Positions 7,396 through 15,878 of a stretch of 26,438 nt of DNA are shown here, one piece after another. A program made the position numbers and the translations under genes. This DNA comes from an uncultured Chitinophagaceae bacterium (GTDB lineage: Bacteria > Bacteroidota > Bacteroidia > Chitinophagales > Chitinophagaceae): contig CAMPGT010000022.1 in assembly GCA_946885665.1 (NCBI GenBank), forward strand, positions 1-26,438, given 5' to 3'. Numbering within the stretch: the first letter of the stretch is position 1; every line of letters starts with the position of its first letter. The notes beneath the pieces were generated by a model. That model saw only the letters and a program-made list of their open reading frames with translations. It ran no database searches and was not told where the DNA came from.

Positions 7396-8339
7396 TTTTT
7401 TATCAGTTTTTTGATTACTTCCGAATACTTATCCGCATTGTCAGGCAGCACCGTTACAATCGTACCCTTCTTTATTCTTTCTGCTATCATTATCGATCCC
7501 ACTACGTTGGCCGCCGAAGAGGGGCTCAGCAATAAGCCTTCAACATCATGCACCTTTTTCAGCATTGCGTAGGCTTGTTCGGTAGTCACTTCGAGCACCT
7601 CATCCGCCACTGTGTCGTCGTATATTTTGGGCACAACGGCGGTGGGCAGGTGTTTCCATCCCTCCAGTCCGTGCAGCGCGCTGTCGGGCTGCAGTGCGAT
7701 CAATTGAACGTCGGGCCTTAGCTCCCTGAGTCTGCGGCCGGTGCCCACGAAGGTGCCCGTAGTGCCGAGTCCGGCCACGAAGTGGGTAATATTGGGAACC
7801 TGATCCAGGATTTCAAAGGCGGTGGTATTGTAATGCGCCTTCCAGTTATTTTCGTTTTTATACTGATCGGCGTAAAAATATTTGCCTGGTTCCTTATTCA
7901 CCAGGTCCTGCGCCACCTGCTGGGAGCCATCGGTACCTTCGAGCGGTGAGGTATAAATGATGTCAACACCAAGAGACGTGAGTATTTCCTTGCGTTCGAG
8001 GGATGCGTTTTCCGGTAGGCACAGGCTCACTTTCAGCCCTATTTCGCGGGCAATCGCAGCGTAGGCGATGCCTGTATTGCCGCTGGTGGCGTCAAGGAGG
8101 ATCGTTTTTTCGTTTAACTGGTGCTTGTCAATCGCGTTCCTGATGATGGAGTAGGCGGCGCGGGCCTTGATGCTGCCGCCAAGCTGCATCCACTCCATTT
8201 TTGCGTAAATGGAAACGCCGGGAACATCATACAATTCCGGGCTCACCTGCCGAACAGGTGTATTGCCAATCTGTTTCTCAACTTCCCTGATCCTCTTTGC
8301 CAGTCGTTCTTCTTCCTGTTTCGTACCGGTTGTAATCAT
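7392..8339 (-). CDS. cysM: Cysteine synthase, CysM type
   Basis: A 315-residue PLP enzyme of fold type II. K58 in LGGSIKARAA forms the internal aldimine, TSGNTG (85-90) binds substrate and GTTGTFVGTG (192-201) holds the PLP phosphate. The segment HGLEGWKHLPTAVVPKIYD resembles the region of mycobacterial CysM that closes over the active site. Together with the following mec and cysO genes this favours sulfur donation from CysO thiocarboxylate over free sulfide. Whether the acceptor substrate is O-phosphoserine or O-acetylserine cannot be settled by eye. It is the first structural gene of the operon. Its start codon comes directly after the T-tract of a terminator preceded by a poly-Cys leader ORF, so cysteine-dependent attenuation is likely. 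Confidence 0.94.
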   Translation of the reverse strand: MITTGTKQEEERLAKRIREVEKQIGNTPVRQVSPELYDVPGVSIYAKMEWMQLGGSIKARAAYSIIRNAIDKHQLNEKTILLDATSGNTGIAYAAIAREIGLKVSLCLPENASLERKEILTSLGVDIIYTSPLEGTDGSQQVAQDLVNKEPGKYFYADQYKNENNWKAHYNTTAFEILDQVPNITHFVAGLGTTGTFVGTGRRLRELRPDVQLIALQPDSALHGLEGWKHLPTAVVPKIYDDTVADEVLEVTTEQAYAMLKKVHDVEGLLLSPSSAANVVGSIMIAERIKKGTIVTVLPDNADKYSEVIKKLIKK

Positions 8340-8344
8340 CTTAA

Positions 8345-8375
8345 TAAAATAAAAAACCCCACATTTAGTGGAGTT
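8345..8375 (-). terminator. Intrinsic terminator of the cysM attenuator
   Basis: On the minus strand AACTCCAC pairs with GTGGGGTT (8 bp with one G-U), with a TAAAT loop, followed by six T residues and then ATTTTATT. It ends six bases before the cysM ATG. It lies between the promoter and the first gene, where only a regulated terminator makes sense. Confidence 0.8.
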
Positions 8376-8407
8376 AATCAGTTACAAAGCGTTTTTATTC
8401 AATGAGG

Positions 8408-8466
8408 TTGCCCACCTACATACCCCTTCGCCGTTATACACAGCAACAACAACAAAATGCGGGCAA
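8408..8466 (-). promoter_or_regulatory. Alternative RNA pairings of the cysteine attenuator
   Basis: On the minus strand, segment 1 (UUGCCCGC, 8459-8466) lies just before the Cys codons of the leader ORF. It can pair over 8 bp with segment 2 (GUGGGCAA, 8408-8415), with one G-U. Part of segment 2 (GGUGGG, 8411-8416) can instead pair with UCCACU (8367-8372), the 5' arm of the terminator. A ribosome stalled at the Cys codons would cover segment 1 and leave segment 2 free to block the terminator. These pairings were found by eye, and the antiterminator is short. Confidence 0.6.
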
Positions 8467-8487
8467 TTCTCCGGTCATCCTATTCAT
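8434..8487 (-). CDS. Poly-cysteine leader peptide
   Basis: A 17-codon ORF reads MNRMTGELPAFCCCCCV then TAA. Five consecutive Cys codons (TGT three times, TGC, TGT; 8440-8454) are extraordinary for so short a peptide and lie directly upstream of the cysteine biosynthesis operon. The start is within about 10 nt of a TATATTTG -7 box, so the message should have almost no 5' leader; Met4 (8478) is an alternative start. The stop is 94 nt before the cysM ATG, leaving room for the terminator and competing stem. The expected role is to sense Cys-tRNA supply by ribosome stalling, as in amino-acid attenuators. It is too short for ordinary gene finders. The use of both Cys codons argues against a simple triplet repeat, although a CAA-like run is present on the opposite strand. 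Confidence 0.8.
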   Translation of the reverse strand: MNRMTGELPAFCCCCCV

Positions 8488-8495
8488 TTGAGCAG

Positions 8496-8503
8496 CAAAT
8501 ATA
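8496..8503 (-). promoter_or_regulatory. -7 box of the cysM operon with adjoining palindrome
   Basis: TATATTTG on the minus strand matches TAnnTTTG exactly. The 12-bp palindrome TAAAAGCTTTTA (8502-8513) overlaps its upstream edge and could be an operator. Transcription should begin near 8489-8492, a few bases before the leader ATG. The -33 region (GGATTTT) is weak. Confidence 0.6.
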
Positions 8504-8553
8504 AAAGCTTTTAGCCGGAAAATCCCTATCTGGTTTGTAGAGTGATTGTTAAT

Positions 8554-8904
8554 TTACGAATGAGCCATGTAGTTATCAAGGTCCTTGAGTGTCAATGGCT
8601 TTTCCCAAACCTTGAACGACGACTTGATCTTGTCGGGGGTGTTGGGCTGATAGGCGCTGATGAGGTGCACCTGCAAATCGGGGTACTGTTCCATGAGGCC
8701 CGCGGCCTTTTCCCAGCCGGTGCCATCCGGCAGGTTATTGTCCAGAAAAAGAATGTCCGGAATCACCTGCTTGAACTGGCTCATGCCTTCTTTCAGTGTG
8801 TGCGAGTAGTACACTTCATAGTTGCGGCGGTTCAAATAGGTTTTGAGGAGAAGGCACAGGTCGACCTCGTCGTCAATAATCAGCACTTTTTTCTTTTGAG
8901 ACAT
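8554..8904 (-). CDS. Single-domain response regulator (CheY-like)
   Basis: A 116-residue receiver with no output domain. KKKVLIIDDEVDLCLLL holds the acidic pair D11/D12, LFLDNNLPDGTG holds phosphoacceptor D55, and VWEKPLTL has the conserved Lys-Pro. I chose the ATG at 8904: it starts directly at the receiver, and TATATTTA (8914-8921, minus), a one-mismatch -7 box, lies just upstream. An ATG at 8937 would add 11 residues and place that box within the coding region. It probably relays phosphate between kinases; the several kinases at 10472-17324 are candidates, but no partner is directly adjacent. Its stop is 51 nt upstream of the cysM promoter with no obvious terminator between. Confidence 0.88.
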   Translation of the reverse strand: MSQKKKVLIIDDEVDLCLLLKTYLNRRNYEVYYSHTLKEGMSQFKQVIPDILFLDNNLPDGTGWEKAAGLMEQYPDLQVHLISAYQPNTPDKIKSSFKVWEKPLTLKDLDNYMAHS

Positions 8905-9095
8905 AATTGGCTTTAAATATAGAAAATTTCTTACCACCTATATAATGGCGTTCCCTGTAGAATATAATACACAAGAAACTGATTACCATCAACAAATTCC
9001 CTACATTTATTTTAAACGTAAATTGCGGCATAATATTTAAACCGTAAAGGATATTACATCTTTCATCATTTTCATTCATCAATAAACTTCATATT

Positions 9096-9365
9096 ATGAC
9101 CTCAACAACTAAAGTAATTCTGGGAATAGTTGGTGCAGCTGCAGCCGGCGCCGTTATAGGCATGATGCTGGCCCCCGAAAAAGGCAGCGATATCCGCCAA
9201 CGCGTGAAGGATGCGGCTAACGACTGGGCATGCCAGCTTGCCGACCTGTTTGCGGAAGGCAAATCGGAATTGAGCAATCTTACCAACAAAGCGGCAAAGA
9301 AAGCGAAAGACATGGCCGGACAGGCGCAAGACCGATACAACAACGTAGCAGAGAACCTGAGTTGA
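9096..9365 (+). CDS. YtxH-family small membrane protein
   Basis: An 89-residue protein with one N-terminal Gly/Ala-rich membrane segment (KVILGIVGAAAAGAVIGMMLAP, residues 6-27) followed by EKGSDIRQRVKDAA and an amphipathic Lys/Ala-rich helix to the end. The GAVIGMMLAPEKGS pattern is typical of YtxH/gas-vesicle-like stress proteins. Function is unknown beyond association with general stress responses in other bacteria. It is the first of four small plus-strand genes, followed 6 bp after its stop by a strong terminator, so part of the message probably ends there. The 158-bp region upstream, shared with the divergent receiver gene, is A+T-rich; TACATTTA at 9002 is a weak promoter candidate. Confidence 0.85.
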   Translation: MTSTTKVILGIVGAAAAGAVIGMMLAPEKGSDIRQRVKDAANDWACQLADLFAEGKSELSNLTNKAAKKAKDMAGQAQDRYNNVAENLS

Positions 9366-9370
9366 ATAAG

Positions 9371-9397
9371 AAGCAGGTGAAAACCTGCTTTTTTTTA
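9371..9397 (+). terminator. Intrinsic terminator after YtxH gene
   Basis: AAGCAGGT and ACCTGCTT form an 8-bp stem with a GAAA loop, followed by a run of T residues. It lies inside an apparent operon and may reduce expression of the three downstream genes. Confidence 0.85.
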
Positions 9398-9418
9398 TTC
9401 TTTTAAATTCGCGTAAAA

Positions 9419-9781
9419 ATGGAAGACGTAAAATCCAAGGTAAGCGACCTGACAGAAAGCATAACGGATTATCTCGAAACATCTTACAAGCTCGCAGTGC
9501 TTAACGTCACCGACAAGGCAACGGCTGTTGTTGCCTCGGTAATGGCCTCTTTCGTGGTGCTGTTCCTCGGATTGTTTGTCATTTTGTTTGGCGGCATCGC
9601 GCTCGGTGTATGGCTCGGCGATCTCCTGAATAGTGATGCGCTGGGGTACCTGCTAGTTGCGGTACTGTTCCTGCTGATCATCCTGGTGGTAGTGGCCATG
9701 AGAAAAAGAATTGTTTTCCCGATGCTGAGGAATAAAATAATCAATAAGCTGTATGAACAAGACGATCAAAACGTACGATGA
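9419..9781 (+). CDS. Phage-holin-family / YqjE-like membrane protein
   Basis: A 120-residue protein with two strong membrane segments (about 37-68, VVASVMASFVVLFLGLFVIL, and 75-94, LGYLLVAVLFLLIILVVV). They are separated by a short loop and followed by a basic tail (MRKRIVFPMLRNKI). The N-terminal 35 residues are an amphipathic helix. This is the architecture of the putative Actinobacteriophage-holin/YqjE group found with YtxH proteins in stress clusters; no lytic partner is present, so a true holin role is unlikely. Its last 29 bp overlap the next gene in another frame, indicating coupled translation. Confidence 0.8.
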   Translation: MEDVKSKVSDLTESITDYLETSYKLAVLNVTDKATAVVASVMASFVVLFLGLFVILFGGIALGVWLGDLLNSDALGYLLVAVLFLLIILVVVAMRKRIVFPMLRNKIINKLYEQDDQNVR

Positions 9782-10145
9782 CCTTTGTGCGGAAAGAGAC
9801 AGATTGAAAGGAGTGCACGCCGTTCAGAAACAGCGGATAAAGGATAATTGGGAAACGATGAAGAATGAATTCGGTCCAGTAAAAAGCGTGTTCGGATTCA
9901 TCGGCAAACTCACTCATCCCGATAAGAGTCATCCCTTCATGAATATGGGTCTGAAAATGGCCACCGATCTATTTATCACCAAATTTGTACTGGGTAAAGG
10001 CGGATGGATCACCAGGATGGCAGTGCCTTTTGTCGTGAGAAATTACAGCAGCCATATGTTCGCGGATAAAGGAAAGAAGCTGTTAGTGAAGATCGGCAGC
10101 CTCCTCAAACGCAGAAGGCATGAGGAGGTCAATGGTGTTCAGTAA
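9753..10145 (+). CDS. Conserved small basic protein, unknown function
   Basis: A 130-residue protein I do not assign. Residues 1-40 are charged and probably helical (AERDRLKGVHAVQKQRIKDNWETMKNEFG). The middle (LKMATDLFITKFVLGKGGWITRMAVPFVVRNY, about 67-98) is moderately hydrophobic and could associate with the membrane. The tail is strongly basic (KKLLVKIGSLLKRRRHEE). It starts 29 bp before the holin-like gene ends, and that overlap ties the two in function. It probably belongs to the same envelope stress module as the YtxH and holin-like proteins. The ATG at 9753 is the only start near the overlap. Confidence 0.75.
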   Translation: MNKTIKTYDDLCAERDRLKGVHAVQKQRIKDNWETMKNEFGPVKSVFGFIGKLTHPDKSHPFMNMGLKMATDLFITKFVLGKGGWITRMAVPFVVRNYSSHMFADKGKKLLVKIGSLLKRRRHEEVNGVQ

Positions 10146-10166
10146 TGTTCATTAAAATCATTAATC

Positions 10167-10352
10167 ATGAGCGACCGGGATAAAAAAGTGGTAAACACCG
10201 AAGAACAAAACCGCGCCGTGAATCCTGGCGATAGTCCGGTGCAGGAAGACAGTATTTCGCAGGACGCGGTGCATGATATTGAGAAGAGCGGGAATACGCA
10301 GGAGGCGGGAGAAGGGAAGGAAAAGACGGGAGAAGGGAAAAGGGAGGCGTGA
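10167..10352 (+). CDS. Small hydrophilic protein with repeat-encoded C-terminus
   Basis: A 61-residue, very hydrophilic, probably disordered protein (MSDRDKKVVNTEEQNRAVNP at the start). It begins 21 bp after the preceding gene and closes the four-gene cluster. The last residues hold a repeated peptide, GEGKEKT then GEGKREA. The DNA encoding this consists of 7-nt units of the GGGAGAA/GGGAAAA type in one register (10307-10348), so three nucleotide heptads make one seven-residue repeat. The stop codon lies at the end of that run. The true ancestral end may have been upstream. No function is known to me, and the reading could be non-essential. Confidence 0.6.
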   Translation: MSDRDKKVVNTEEQNRAVNPGDSPVQEDSISQDAVHDIEKSGNTQEAGEGKEKTGEGKREA

Positions 10353-10376
10353 GAGGAGCCGTGAAACGGGAGATGT
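10307..10376 (+). repeat. G+A-rich heptad array at gene end
   Basis: Units starting GGGA recur at 7-nt steps (10307, 10314, 10328, 10335, 10342), with one divergent unit at 10321. More degenerate units continue in phase to 10376. GGCGTGAGA (10346-10354) is complementary to TCTCACGCC at 10470-10478, so the two arrays could pair across the intervening terminator. Confidence 0.7.
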
Positions 10377-10412
10377 TTAATTGTTTTTAGAACCTTTTTT
10401 ATAGATGAAATG

Positions 10413-10440
10413 AACCTTCGTTTGAAAACGAAGGTTTTTT
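10413..10440 (+). terminator. Intrinsic terminator of the small-protein cluster
   Basis: AACCTTCGTT and AACGAAGGTT form a 10-bp stem with a short TGAA loop, followed by further T residues. It lies 60 bp after the stop at 10352 and before the convergent kinase gene. Confidence 0.88.
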
Positions 10441-10471
10441 ATTTTAAAAAGAATTTTCATTTTAAAAGATC

Positions 10472-11863
<1,392 letters not shown>

Positions 11864-12052
11864 ATTTACCCAAATTGGGGAAATGAATCCCCGCTGCCCT
11901 CTTTTTAAGTTGTTGTGTTCTTTGCGATTCCCCAACGTATTTTCCGGAAACCTATAGGAAAAGCACGCTGTGCCTGTGTTCGATCAATAAAATGTGCCGC
12001 CGGCAATTTTTGGTGTCTTCCTTGCAACTTACATGGTCTAAAGCAACCCTCT

Positions 12053-13477
12053 ATGCTTCAACAAAACCTTACGCAAAAGCAGCAGCTAAAGATTCTTCCT
12101 CAGCAAATACAGCTTTTAAACCTTTTTCATCTGAATACCATTGAGTTAGAGCACCGCATACAGCAAGAGCTGGAGGAAAATCCACTGCTGGAAGAAAGTG
12201 CCTCGGAAGAAACTACCGACACCGACAAATATAACAAAGACTCCGAACAGGACTACAGTGATTGGGACGAACACGGCTACGACGACGTACCCGACTACAA
12301 AACGGAATACGAAAACTACTTCAATAACGAAAAGATTCCCGACAGGCCACTGCCTGAGTCGAGTGATTTCAGACAAATGCTGAAACAGCAGTTTAAGCTG
12401 ATGCACAACGATGAAAGGGAGACCATGCTGGCCACTTACCTGATCGATTCATTAAACGAATGCGGAATGCTGGAGCAGGAACTTCCTGCCATCGCTGACG
12501 ACCTTTCTTTCAGATATAAAAGTTGGATCGAAGTGAACGAACTTGAAAACACACTTATGAAACTGCAGGAACTCGAACCTGCCGGTATTGGCGCGCGGAG
12601 CATCCGTGAATGCCTGCTGCTGCAATTGAGGAGAATGAACAATAAACGACCGGACGTGAAGATGGCCATCCGGCTGCTCGAAGAACATTTCGCGGACCTC
12701 GGCAGCCGCAACATGGACAGGATCATGGCACATCTGAACATTGAAGACGACGAGCTGAAAATTGTGCTGCAATTGCTGGCTTCCCTCAAAATGAAACCCG
12801 TAACGGAAGGAACGGAATCTTTCCAGGCCAACCATCAGATCATGCCCGATTTCATTATTACGATGGATGGCGACGACCTTGAAGTGGCGTTGTACCGCCA
12901 GCGTTCCGCCAACCTCCACATTAACCAGTCGTGGATCGAGAATGTTAAAACCTCTGAAGAAAATACGCATACCGACAAAGCCACCAGGCAGTACCTGCGC
13001 AACAAACTGAACGCCGCCCAGTGGTTTGTATCGGCCATCAAGCAACGCGAAAGCACCATGCTGAAAGTGGTGAGAGCCATTGTAAACCTGCAGTACGAAT
13101 ACTTCCGGGAAGGCGACGTGAAGCTCATGAAACCAATGATACTCAAGAACATAGCAGAAATGGTAGGTGTTGATATTTCTACCGTTTCGCGCATTACCTG
13201 CAATAAATATGTATCCACCCCATTTGGAACATTGCTGCTGAAGGATCTTTTCACCGAAGGCATCATCAACCAACAGGGTCAAACCATCAGCAACCGCGTT
13301 ATTCAAACGGCCATCGAAGAAGTGATCGAAAGCGAAGACAAGCAAAAACCTTACACCGACCAGCAGTTGGTGGCCATATTATCCGAAAAAGGTTTTAGTA
13401 TTGCCCGCAGGACAGTTGCCAAGTACCGCGAACTATTGCAGATACCAGTGGCCCAGATGCGGGCGCTTTGGGCATAA
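12053..13477 (+). CDS. rpoN: RNA polymerase sigma-54 factor
   Basis: A 474-residue sigma-54. The Gln/Leu-rich region I (MLQQNLTQKQQLKILPQQIQ, through ELEENPLLEE) contacts the activator. An acidic Tyr/Asp/Glu-rich region II follows (about 55-105), then the core-binding domain. The HTH around DISTVSRITCNKYVSTPFG and the RpoN box ARRTVAKYRE (451-460) complete the family. I start at 12053 because region I begins there; the frame is open from 11915 but that extension is unlike any sigma-54. The next gene on the same strand, 44 bp away, is a sigma-54-dependent activator, so factor and activator probably share a transcript. Confidence 0.96.
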   Translation: MLQQNLTQKQQLKILPQQIQLLNLFHLNTIELEHRIQQELEENPLLEESASEETTDTDKYNKDSEQDYSDWDEHGYDDVPDYKTEYENYFNNEKIPDRPLPESSDFRQMLKQQFKLMHNDERETMLATYLIDSLNECGMLEQELPAIADDLSFRYKSWIEVNELENTLMKLQELEPAGIGARSIRECLLLQLRRMNNKRPDVKMAIRLLEEHFADLGSRNMDRIMAHLNIEDDELKIVLQLLASLKMKPVTEGTESFQANHQIMPDFIITMDGDDLEVALYRQRSANLHINQSWIENVKTSEENTHTDKATRQYLRNKLNAAQWFVSAIKQRESTMLKVVRAIVNLQYEYFREGDVKLMKPMILKNIAEMVGVDISTVSRITCNKYVSTPFGTLLLKDLFTEGIINQQGQTISNRVIQTAIEEVIESEDKQKPYTDQQLVAILSEKGFSIARRTVAKYRELLQIPVAQMRALWA

Positions 13478-13521
13478 TTATTTAGCTATTCTAACCAATT
13501 GAGAAAAAAGACGAATCCTTC

Positions 13522-15006
13522 ATGCAAAAAATTCTAGTTATTGATGACGACAGGGATATGTGTTTATTGTTGAAACGTTTCCTGTCGAAACATGGTTTTG
13601 AAGTTGAAGATGCAAACACTTCCAAAAAAGCTATCGAGTTGCTGGAAAACACCGAGTACGACCTGGTGATGTGCGACTTCCGGCTGGATGCTATCGACGG
13701 AAAAACCATGCTGGTAAAGATCAAGGAAAAGTATCCGCACATGCCTGTCATCATTATGACCGGCTACAGCGATATCAAGATCGCTGTTGAAGTGATGAAG
13801 CTCGGTGCATATGATTATGTAACGAAGCCGCTGTTCCCTGATGAAATCATCCTCACGATCCGCAAGGCGCTGGAGAACGTGGACACCAAAGTGGTACCCG
13901 TTGCCACCGGACCGGCCGCGGCCCCCGGCGAGGAAAAGAAAGAGAAGAAAGAAGGAAACATTACGATCAGCGGCCAGTATATATTTGGCGACAGCATGGC
14001 GTTCAGGCAGATCCTGCAGCAGATCGAGCTCGTGGGACCGACCAATTACAGCGTCATCATTTACGGAGAAAGCGGCAGCGGTAAAGAGGCCATTGCCCAG
14101 GAAATACATAAAAGAAGCAAACGCAGCCACAAGCCTTTCGTCGCTATCGACTGCGGAGCATTGTCGAAAGAATTGGCCGGAAGCGAATTGTTCGGCCACG
14201 AAAAAGGCGCCTTCACCGGTGCCCTCAATCAAAAAACAGGCAGCTTCGAGCTGGCCAACGGCGGCACCATCTTCCTCGATGAAATTGCCAATCTTTCTTA
14301 CGACATACAGGTGTCACTTTTGCGCGTGGTGCAGGAAAGAAGAATGCGCAGAGTAGGCGGCACAAAAGATATCGACCTCGACGTTCGTATCATCATCGCG
14401 AGTAACGAACCCCTGTGGGAAGCTTCGAAAAAAGGAAAATTCCGCGAGGACCTCTTCCACCGCTTCAACGAATTCAGCATGACGATCCCGCCGCTGCGCG
14501 ACCGCAAGGGCGACATCATGATCTTTGCGCGCCACTTCCTGAACCTGACCAACCAGGAGCTCAATAAAAAGGTAAAAGGATTTTCACCCGAAGTGGAGGA
14601 GATATTTCAAAAATACATTTGGTACGGCAACCTGCGCGAGCTGAAGAATGTGGTGAAACGCGCAACGCTGCTCACGGACGGCGACTACATTGAAGACAGG
14701 TCGTTGCCCTTCGAAATCGTCAACTTCAACAAGCTTTCGTTCGATACGCCGGCAGAGCCGGCAGCTACGGTTCAGATGAACATTGCACCCGTTACATCCA
14801 ACAGTCATGCGGCGCCATCGCCGGGGCGCACTGTGCTCGACGAAACAACGCTGAAGGCGGCCAGCATCGACGCAGAATATGAAATGATCATCGAAGCGTT
14901 GAAACAGGCCAATTTCAATAAAAGTAAAGCAGCCAAACTCCTTAACATTGACCGAAAGACACTCTATAATAAAATGAAGCAATACCAGGAATTCAACAAT
15001 CATTAA
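13522..15006 (+). CDS. NtrC-family sigma-54-dependent response regulator
   Basis: A 494-residue activator with three domains. The receiver (1-120) has D8-D10, phosphoacceptor D52 (MCDFRL) and TKP (101-103). The AAA+ domain (about 150-385) has GESGSGKE (182-189), an intact GAFTGA loop (229-234) that contacts sigma-54, GGTIFLDEI (247-255) and FREDLFHR (307-314). The Fis-type HTH is at the C-terminus (NKSKAAKLLNIDRKTLYNKM). A Pro/Ala/Glu-Lys linker joins receiver and AAA+. All key residues are present, so it should be a phosphorylation-controlled activator. It follows rpoN and precedes two kinases, with 2 bp to the next gene, indicating one operon. Target promoters were not identified in the window. 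Confidence 0.96.
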   Translation: MQKILVIDDDRDMCLLLKRFLSKHGFEVEDANTSKKAIELLENTEYDLVMCDFRLDAIDGKTMLVKIKEKYPHMPVIIMTGYSDIKIAVEVMKLGAYDYVTKPLFPDEIILTIRKALENVDTKVVPVATGPAAAPGEEKKEKKEGNITISGQYIFGDSMAFRQILQQIELVGPTNYSVIIYGESGSGKEAIAQEIHKRSKRSHKPFVAIDCGALSKELAGSELFGHEKGAFTGALNQKTGSFELANGGTIFLDEIANLSYDIQVSLLRVVQERRMRRVGGTKDIDLDVRIIIASNEPLWEASKKGKFREDLFHRFNEFSMTIPPLRDRKGDIMIFARHFLNLTNQELNKKVKGFSPEVEEIFQKYIWYGNLRELKNVVKRATLLTDGDYIEDRSLPFEIVNFNKLSFDTPAEPAATVQMNIAPVTSNSHAAPSPGRTVLDETTLKAASIDAEYEMIIEALKQANFNKSKAAKLLNIDRKTLYNKMKQYQEFNNH

Positions 15007-15008
15007 TA

Positions 15009-15872
15009 ATGCGGATGGAAAAGACTGTGGAAAATACATCTTCACAAACAGAGAAGAGGAGCGAACCTGATCTTTCCGACTACAAGCAAATGGTATTAGA
15101 AAAGGAAAAGTTTCAAAAGATATTAGAGAATAAGGTAAAAGAACTGGACCGTTCAAATAAGGAACTCGAAGAGTTCGCTTACATCGCCTCACACGATTTG
15201 CAGGAGCCGCTGCGAAAAATCACTTCATTCAGCGAAAGGCTGAAAGAAAAGCTGCCGCCCAACCTGGAACCCGACGTGCAGTTGTACCTCAACAGAATGC
15301 TGGCAGCAACGGATAATATGAGAATGCTTATCGACAACCTGCTTGAATTTTCCAGAACCAGCAGGAGCAGTGAGCCGTTCGTACAAGTGAATCTTAACGA
15401 GGTGCTTACCGACGCCAGGGCGGACCTTGAACTGAAGATCGAAGAATCGAACGCGCGCATCGAATCGGACACGCTTCCCACCATTGATGCGATCCCCCTC
15501 CAGATGCGCCAACTGTTCACCAACCTGCTGTCGAATGCCATTAAATTCAAAAAAGCGGACGAACCGCCGTTTATATCCATCACCTGCAAGTCACTCACCG
15601 TCGAAGAAAAAGAAGAATATCATCTCCGCGAAAACGCCACCTACTACCAATTGATCGTAAAGGACAGCGGCATCGGCTTCAACCAGGAGTTTGAACATAA
15701 AATTTTCCAGATATTCCAGCGTCTTCACGGGAAGGCAGAATACCCCGGGTCAGGTATCGGGTTGGCTATCTGCAAAAAAATCGTCGACAATCACATGGGC
15801 CAGTTATTCGCAAGAGGCGATCAGGGGATGGGCGCGGCTTTTTTCATCATCCTCCCCGAATCTCAAACGTAG
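15009..15872 (+). CDS. Soluble histidine kinase (phytochrome-like subgroup)
   Basis: A 287-residue kinase with no membrane segment or PAS/GAF domain. An N-terminal coiled coil (about 25-55) leads to IASHDLQEPLRKI with phosphoacceptor H62. The ATPase domain has NLLSNAIKF, DSGIGF and GSGIGLAICKK. It starts two bases after the NtrC-type gene; Met3 (15015) is an alternative start. With no input domain it may receive signals through its coiled coil or from the receiver of the downstream hybrid. The DHp region is close to that of the kinase at 10472, suggesting duplication. Its presumed output is the adjacent NtrC-type regulator. Confidence 0.9.
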   Translation: MRMEKTVENTSSQTEKRSEPDLSDYKQMVLEKEKFQKILENKVKELDRSNKELEEFAYIASHDLQEPLRKITSFSERLKEKLPPNLEPDVQLYLNRMLAATDNMRMLIDNLLEFSRTSRSSEPFVQVNLNEVLTDARADLELKIEESNARIESDTLPTIDAIPLQMRQLFTNLLSNAIKFKKADEPPFISITCKSLTVEEKEEYHLRENATYYQLIVKDSGIGFNQEFEHKIFQIFQRLHGKAEYPGSGIGLAICKKIVDNHMGQLFARGDQGMGAAFFIILPESQT

Positions 15873-15878
15873 CTATAT

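Noticed and set aside
8340..8540. SAM- or other sulfur-related riboswitch upstream of cysM
   Set aside because: No known aptamer core was recognisable; the leader ORF with Cys codons and terminator explains the region better.
11864..11935. N-terminal extension of the CHASE3 kinase
   Set aside because: The added 24 residues precede a normal membrane anchor and have no family support.
11915..12052. N-terminal extension of rpoN
   Set aside because: The frame is open but encodes a Cys/Arg-rich stretch unlike sigma-54; region I starts at the ATG at 12053.
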